This document shows, piece after piece, positions 58,336 through 64,000 of a stretch of 64,000 nt of DNA. Position 1 is the stretch's first letter. Each line of letters begins with the position of its first letter. Made by a program: the position numbers and the translations under genes. The DNA lies in contig MNCI01014175.1 of the NCBI GenBank assembly GCA_015680685.1, positions 593,738 to 657,737 on the forward strand. Reading direction: 5' to 3'. The notes under the pieces were generated by a model, which was not told the DNA's origin, did no database searches, and was given only the letters and a program-made list of their open reading frames with translations. The stretch comes from Gnetum montanum (taxonomy: Eukaryota > Streptophyta > Gnetopsida > Gnetales > Gnetaceae).

Positions 58336-61300
58336 ATGTCTTCTTCTCATAAGAGAAACTCACCACCTAAGGACCATACATGAGACAGTCGGCAACATAA
58401 AACACATAACCAAAGTCAGCCAAGTCCTAAATAATGTAAGATGACATATACTCATCCCAATGAGTATATCCCTAATTTTACTTTTATTCTCCATTAGGAC
58501 GAATAACTGTGGTGGAAAGATTTGCAAGGTAACATTGTGACACCCCTAGACCGATCAATCTCTCACATGCTTTTCCGTGCCTTGGCACAGATAGGCATGA
58601 CTGAATTATTTGCTGAATACGTTGCGGAAGATTTTGACATGAGGGATTATTATCCCATAGATGCCCAACGTATGAGAGACTTAAGGTAGGAGATTCAACA
58701 TTCACTATTGAAGGGCAAGGTCCCACACGTCCTTCACGAAATAGGAGATGAGGAACCCCTTATCACGGGTTCTTTAACAAAAGATGTTCCCCCTCCTAAC
58801 AATGGTGAGGAGGTTGGGTATCAGAATCTATGATCAACGATACATATCCCTGGTTCTGATGCCCGTGAATACCAACTATTCACAGAGGGAACAACCAATA
58901 ATGTTAAGGACAGGCACTTAGATCGTCACCACGATCGAGGCCGTAGCAACCGAAGAGAAGGCAAGAAACATAGTCATGACGATGGTTCCCCTTCTTCTTC
59001 TTCTTCATCCCATCACTCACCCTCTTCTTCCACATCTAGGCGCAGCCACCATGAACATAAAGATGAGGATAAAAGTAAGAAGGATGAAAGACCTTGACAA
59101 GAAAGTCGAGAAAGAGGATAAGGGTAAGGACATAGGGAGAGTGGGGAACAACACAAACATCATAGGCATCATGAAAGAGATGATCATGACAAACCCCTAC
59201 TTGCAACCTGAAGTATGCTTGACATAATGGACGTAGTTAGGATTCCCACAAGGCATTTAAAAGATAGTCAGATCAAATGATTAGACATGAACAACATCCC
59301 ATGATTTGAAGGGGGATATAATGCTAATCTGCAAAATCATTTACAGGCATTCTACAATGCCTGTGCCTTGAATAATATAGAAAATGAGTGGCAAAAAATT
59401 AAGTTTTTCCCAAGGACACTCACTAAAGAAGCAAAGAGTTGGTACCAGTCCTTAGAACTGAAAACCATCAGGAGGTGGAGTACGATGCTAGAACTATTCA
59501 ACGAAAAGTATCAAACGTACTCCAAAGTGTCCAATTTGCGTAAGCCGAGCCAAGGCTGGAAACAAGGTACATATGAACCCTTGGATGTTGCCATGGCCCA
59601 CTACTACACATTGTTACATTGTTGCCCGAGCCATGGGTATGCTCAATGGAATCAACTTTGCCACATCGTGGATGGGCTAAGGCATGAAACTAGAAGAACC
59701 CTTGGAACTTATGCCCAAGGGAGACTCTCACAGCTTAGAGCCCATGAAGTACATAGCTTGTTGGAACAAGTAGCAAAAGAAGAGGGTGAGCTATGCAAAA
59801 GGGAAAGTGTGGAAGAATACAATTGTGATCCCTTCCTTCAAAAGAAGGGAGTGAAATTTTATGATGAAGAGGATGAGTCACCAATCGAAGAGTTGGTGAA
59901 CCGAAAAACCTTGTCGATCCAAAAATTAACAATAGAAATAGCGGCTAAGGTAAATGACGTATGGAGTTCCTTAGATTCTAAAATTGAAACTGTTTTAAAA
60001 ATTGTAGAAGAGTCTAAGGTAAAACAAAGTAGTGACAGAGGTAAGAAAAAGTGGAGAGATTTAAGCCCTGCACATAACAAGGGTAAGGAAAAAATCACTA
60101 ACTTCGATGTGGCTGAGGACTCTAACATAGACAATGACAGTGGATGTGAGATCTGCCACTATGACCATCCTAAGGGATGTTTCCCCATCATCTCACATCT
60201 ACAGGAGTCTGGGGTGTATGTGCTTAATCCAAGACTCAACCAATGGCAAACACCCCCAAGGTTACCTTATCCACAAGGTAACCCAAGGCAGTTCCACCAA
60301 CCACTAATGTATTATCCAAGTGGAACTCCACCACAGTCCATTGGATAGCATCAGTAGTGGCAATACCCATAGTCATGGGGGATGCCATCGCTGAAACCTC
60401 AGTACCCTTACCAGAAGCCTGACCCTTATGGATATTATGTGTAGCAGCCGATTTCTCCAAGTGACTCTATGAGTCACACAACCCCCAACCTCACTACCAA
60501 GTTTGGGAGTATTTTAGAAGGACTCCTTCTCCTCCAGGAGACACTCCATACCCACACCATCCTCCTAATCCATCCACACCTCTTCCACCACAAGTAGTTC
60601 CCATAACACCTCCTACTCCAACAATGTAAGGGGAACTTCCTCCTCAACCACAGCAATGTCACACTGTGAGAGCTGTAAATATCCAACCTACTGCTGGTTC
60701 TAATAACTGTAAAAAGAGAAGATCCTACTTCAGAACCAAAAGCCTAGACAAACTCTCGCAATGACAAGTGGTTGGACCCATGTACACTCCTCCACCATCT
60801 AACACTTCGGAGCACCCTTCCGTTCAAAATCAGAGCTTAACGCATACCATAACTGATTGGATCAAGGTGGGTCACCTTCCCAAGAAACTAACTGACCCTG
60901 AGAGTCCCTTAATCTATTTACAGATCACCAGAAATAAACCACATAGGGCTCTTCTTGACTCAGGTTCTAGAGTCAACTTAATTTCACGAGAGATGTATCA
61001 TGCCTAGAACCTGCCCCAACTTAAGAAGAGTAACATTCAACTAGAGCTGGTAGACTAGTCCATCATCATTCCCTTGGGATTGGTGGAGGAAATCATCACC
61101 ACTATGTGTGGTTGGTCTTACCTAGCTAATTTCTTGATGATTAAAGTCAACAACAATGAAGGGGACTTCCCAATTATAATTGGAATGGCATGGCTAAGCA
61201 TAGTAGATGTATGCCTTAGGATCCATGATCTTTCCTTAGAAATCTCTAAGATAAACACATGTGGAAAGATCGAGAAGAGGAAAGTTCCATGCATCACATA

Positions 61301-61390
61301 CAGTGATTCATCGGGTGATGACATGGAGGAAATGCCTCCAAGAAATAAGTGTTCCCATGAAACTTTGAAAAAATATGCTTGTATGTAGCA
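58336..61390 (+). pseudogene. Family B gag-protease, Athila-like
   Basis: Starts at ATG 58336 (MSSSH...). The capsid region is open in 59368-60348: IKFFPRTLTKEAKSWYQSLE, FNEKYQTYSKVSNLRK and EPLDVAMAHYYTLLHCCPSHGY follow the Athila Gag pattern. There is then a lysine-rich segment and a CEICHYDHPKGC near 60150, a possible zinc site. Protease: ALLDSGSRVNLIS at ~60950 and PIIIGMAWLSIVDV at ~61170. The first ~340 codons and the gag-protease link are broken by stops and frame changes. No reverse transcriptase follows in the remaining 2.3 kb of visible sequence. Confidence 0.8.
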
Positions 61391-62015
61391 ACCATACAAC
61401 CAGTAGTAGACACCCCGTGGTTGACAGCTACTCGAAGGAGCAGAAAAATATGCATGGAAAAAACTGAGGAGAAAAACCATGCCAACAATGAAGGCATAGA
61501 CACATTGGAATATGAGTGTTGCCAACTTTCATCCCTTAATCTAAGATCATCATTTGGGAGAAGTTGGACACTTTTAAGAAACTCAAACAAGCGCTCATTA
61601 TTTCGGATCTCTCCCTTTCCACTCAGTCATGGGAGAGATGGCCACCTATGCTGATCATATGGGGCCCTCAGTTCTTTTTCAATTTTTTTTACAATGTTTT
61701 TGTCTTACACATTTTTGTTTTACAAATTTCTTTAACTTTTCTAATTTTTGTTTTACAAATTTCTTTAACTTTTCTAGTTTTTGTTTTACAACATCGTTAT
61801 ACTTTTCCATTGTGTGTGTGTGCGTGTGTGTGTGTGTTCCATCATATAAGTTTGTCCCATAATAAGTGTTCAGAATGATGGTATCAACTATTTTCATATT
61901 GATTACTAATGTTTGGTTTTTACCTTTAAGTCACAATGTTTATACTAAGGTATGTTTCTTTTTATATGGCAGGCAATGAGTTCACTTCATCCATCCATCC
62001 ACCAATATCTATGGT
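61391..62015 (+). other. Region after protease with short tandem repeats
   Basis: Contains a 36-bp unit 'tttttgttttacaaatttctttaacttttcta' in about 2.5 copies at 61708-61790 and a (TG)n microsatellite at 61811-61838. No coding motif. Confidence 0.6.
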
Positions 62016-62197
62016 NNNNNNNNNNNNNNNNNNNNNNNNNNNNNNNNNNNNNNNNNNNNNNNNNNNNNNNNNNNNNNNNNNNNNNNNNNNNNNNNNNNNN
62101 NNNNNNNNNNNNNNNNNNNNNNNNNNNNNNNNNNNNNNNNNNNNNNNNNNNNNNNNNNNNNNNNNNNNNNNNNNNNNNNNNNNNNNNNNNNNNNNNN
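62016..62197. other. Assembly gap (182 N)
   Basis: Run of N; the true size and content are unknown. Confidence 0.99.
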
Positions 62198-63678
62198 GGC
62201 ATTTCTCAAACTAAGGAAGGACTCAAGGATTGAAAAGGGTGTGACTTCAAGGGAACTTGATGCTTTTGTGTTGGTCATTCTCTTGGGTGCTTGAATGTTT
62301 CTTCTTGAGTTTTCTTGCCGTTCCGATGTTACCCAATTATCAGAAGCTAAGACAATAAAAATAATCAAGTCTTTGCATGGTGTGGTTCTCATGCATACAA
62401 ACACAAAACACAAAAAAAAAAACAAAGAAAGTGAGAATTCAAAGAACACCCCTTAGACAAATAAACTTGGGCTACAAGCACTAGTTATGGAACCAAAAGT
62501 GTTCCCTCTAACTAAGGCTCTTCTCGCTTCCCATTCTCTTCTTTGTTTCATCGGAATGGTGATGGCTCTTGGAGGACGCATTCTTGTTATCCAAGTGGAT
62601 GGTTTAGCTGAATGCATTGATGCGAAGTCACTGGATGTGGTTGGTTTGAGGACGGAGTTGGAATGAGACTTTCCAAGTCAAATTAATCATAAAACACACA
62701 AGGGGCTGTACACCACCTTGTCCTTGGGATTCCATTATATTATCTTCTCTCCATCCTTCTCTCCATTGTTCACCTGATTGCCAGTTGTATCATTAGTGTA
62801 TATATTTTGGTTCATGCATTGTTTTCTTTTTGGTAAATTCTTACGGTTAAGACTTTAACTCTTGTTCCAATGACATTCCCAGAGCCTACGGACTCTTTGA
62901 ATGTGGGTTTGTCAGGGCATTAAGGGTATAAGCCTGCTTTGGGGAGGACCCACTGACATTCCTATTTGGAGCATCCGTTAACTTCTTTTCCCTAACATTT
63001 TGCAATTAATTTTATTTTGTTCATTTCCATCTTAACATCGATTTCACTGATGTTTTTAGTTGTCCCTTTTTGTCTATCTTTCTTACTCCTATTCTTTATC
63101 CATTCTAACACTACCAGAGATTTGCGATTAGTCATGGGGGTATGGGGCTCACTTTTTTCGATTTTCTCCTAGCCTTGAAATTTTTGATTTTCTTCCTAAC
63201 CCCTACACCTTCAGTAGTCATCATTAATATATTCCCAGATCCATATCAGCCATACCACAACCTAGCCAATGGACCTACACCGAAGCAAGGTATTAATTAC
63301 ATGATGATTCATTTACCCTTGCTAATATATGATTGTGTTGTGTGTGCAGATGGTGATCATACAACAATGGATTGGATCTAGAGAAACCACTTAGAATGGA
63401 GCAGCGCTGAAGCAGCTATGCAAGGAGCAAGATCGATGGTGTGCATATGAATGGACAATGAAGGTGCAATCTTGGCGTTGGAAACAGCAACACTTCTTTC
63501 TCTCTCTCTTTCTCAGCTACCAACTAAGGCCTGATGTCATTGTAATAAGGTGTTCACACTTGTTGTTATGAACACCAATTTTGTCAAGTCTTGTAATAAT
63601 GATCCATTCACATGTCATCCCATTAGTTCCATTTCCCTCAATAATTCCATACCTACCTGATATTATTGTAAGGAACTC
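62198..63678. other. No recognised gene
   Basis: Likely the non-coding 3' part of the family B element, or another contig. A CT-rich stretch occurs near 63498-63512. No RT, RNase H or integrase motif was found on either strand. Confidence 0.4.
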
Positions 63679-63683
63679 NCATG

Positions 63684-64000
63684 TGCATTACGTGTGCTGA
63701 TCCTAGTAACGATTAGCGTTTGGTAGCCACAGTTGCATAGTTTAGGGTGTGTACGGTAAGTGGGAACAGATGCTAACACTAGTTAATTTAGACTTAGTCC
63801 TTAGTTAGAGTTAGTTAGCTCACTCAACCCTTCACCTTGATAGCATAGGAGAAAAACCAGAAAAGACTATAAAAATCATATACCTCGGACTTACTTAACC
63901 ATACACCGTGAAAACTACAAGTAAGTCTAGGAAGATAATGAATGATTAACCCTAAGTCTTTCATGGGGTGTGTAGGCATTTAGTCTATGGAGTTTGACCG
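63684..64000 (+). repeat. Family B LTR, copy B5, partial
   Basis: Matches 57815-58131 nearly base for base. Its left part is missing at the single N at 63679 and it runs out of the window on the right. It could be the 3' LTR of the B4 element or an LTR of another copy placed here by scaffolding. Confidence 0.8.

Noticed and set aside
61936-62449. Open frames spanning the N run
   Set aside because: They exist only because N codons are not stops; nothing supports a gene across the gap.

Overview
This is nuclear DNA from a seed plant with a large, repeat-packed genome. A gymnosperm is my best guess: it is AT-rich, contains one low-copy gene in 64 kb, and is otherwise layered old LTR retrotransposons, one of them nearly 18 kb long. 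That guess is inference; the plant origin itself is secure (LRR receptor kinase with an intron, plant Ty1/copia, Tat and Athila-like elements, GT-AG introns). Single Ns at 21870, 46386 and 63679 and a 182-base gap at 62016-62197 are scaffold joins. Two of the single Ns sit between exact 46-bp duplications and look like uncollapsed contig overlaps.

Layout. 1-~2000: 5' end of a minus-strand Ty3/gypsy element. 2.4-4.35 kb: 3' end and LTR of a family I call B. 4.35-8.2 kb: truncated minus-strand Ty3/gypsy element primed by initiator tRNA-Met. 8.9-13.0 kb: decayed internal region and another B LTR. 13238-31104: a complete Tat-lineage Ty3/gypsy element of 17,867 bp with matching 5-bp target duplications (GTCCC). 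31.1-34.4 kb: LINE relics. 35397-41554: complete but decayed minus-strand Ty1/copia element. 42.9-43.2 kb: tandem repeat. 44127-47776: LRR receptor kinase gene. 48.5-51.0 kb: B LTR plus gag relic. 51.0-~53 kb: 5' end of a second Tat-like element (minus). 54547-~57124: two copia-type LTRs in inverted orientation. 57213-64000: B element with gag and protease only, and part of another B LTR.

The most unusual object is the giant Tat element. Its gag-protease region (15140-~19198) and its RT-dual RNase H-integrase region (~24995-28509) are separated by about 5.8 kb. That interval holds a complete eight-exon gene on the opposite strand (24209 to 19842), with its own TATA box. I derived the exons by eye; all splice phases match, and after removing the 46-bp assembly duplication the coding length is exactly 1078 codons. 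Exon 2 resembles an FCP1/NIF (HAD-type) phosphatase domain that has lost its catalytic aspartates.

Two repeat systems are built around this arrangement. Palindromic GCGTATACGC-type arrays occur in the LTR U3, in the 5' leader, and in the promoter, leader and first intron of the antisense gene. Arrays of small hairpins, each followed by TAAACT, lie after gag-protease, before RT and after integrase; their stems change sequence but stay self-complementary. The element is dead: nearly all its stop codons are explained by C-to-T changes in CGA, CAG or CAA codons.
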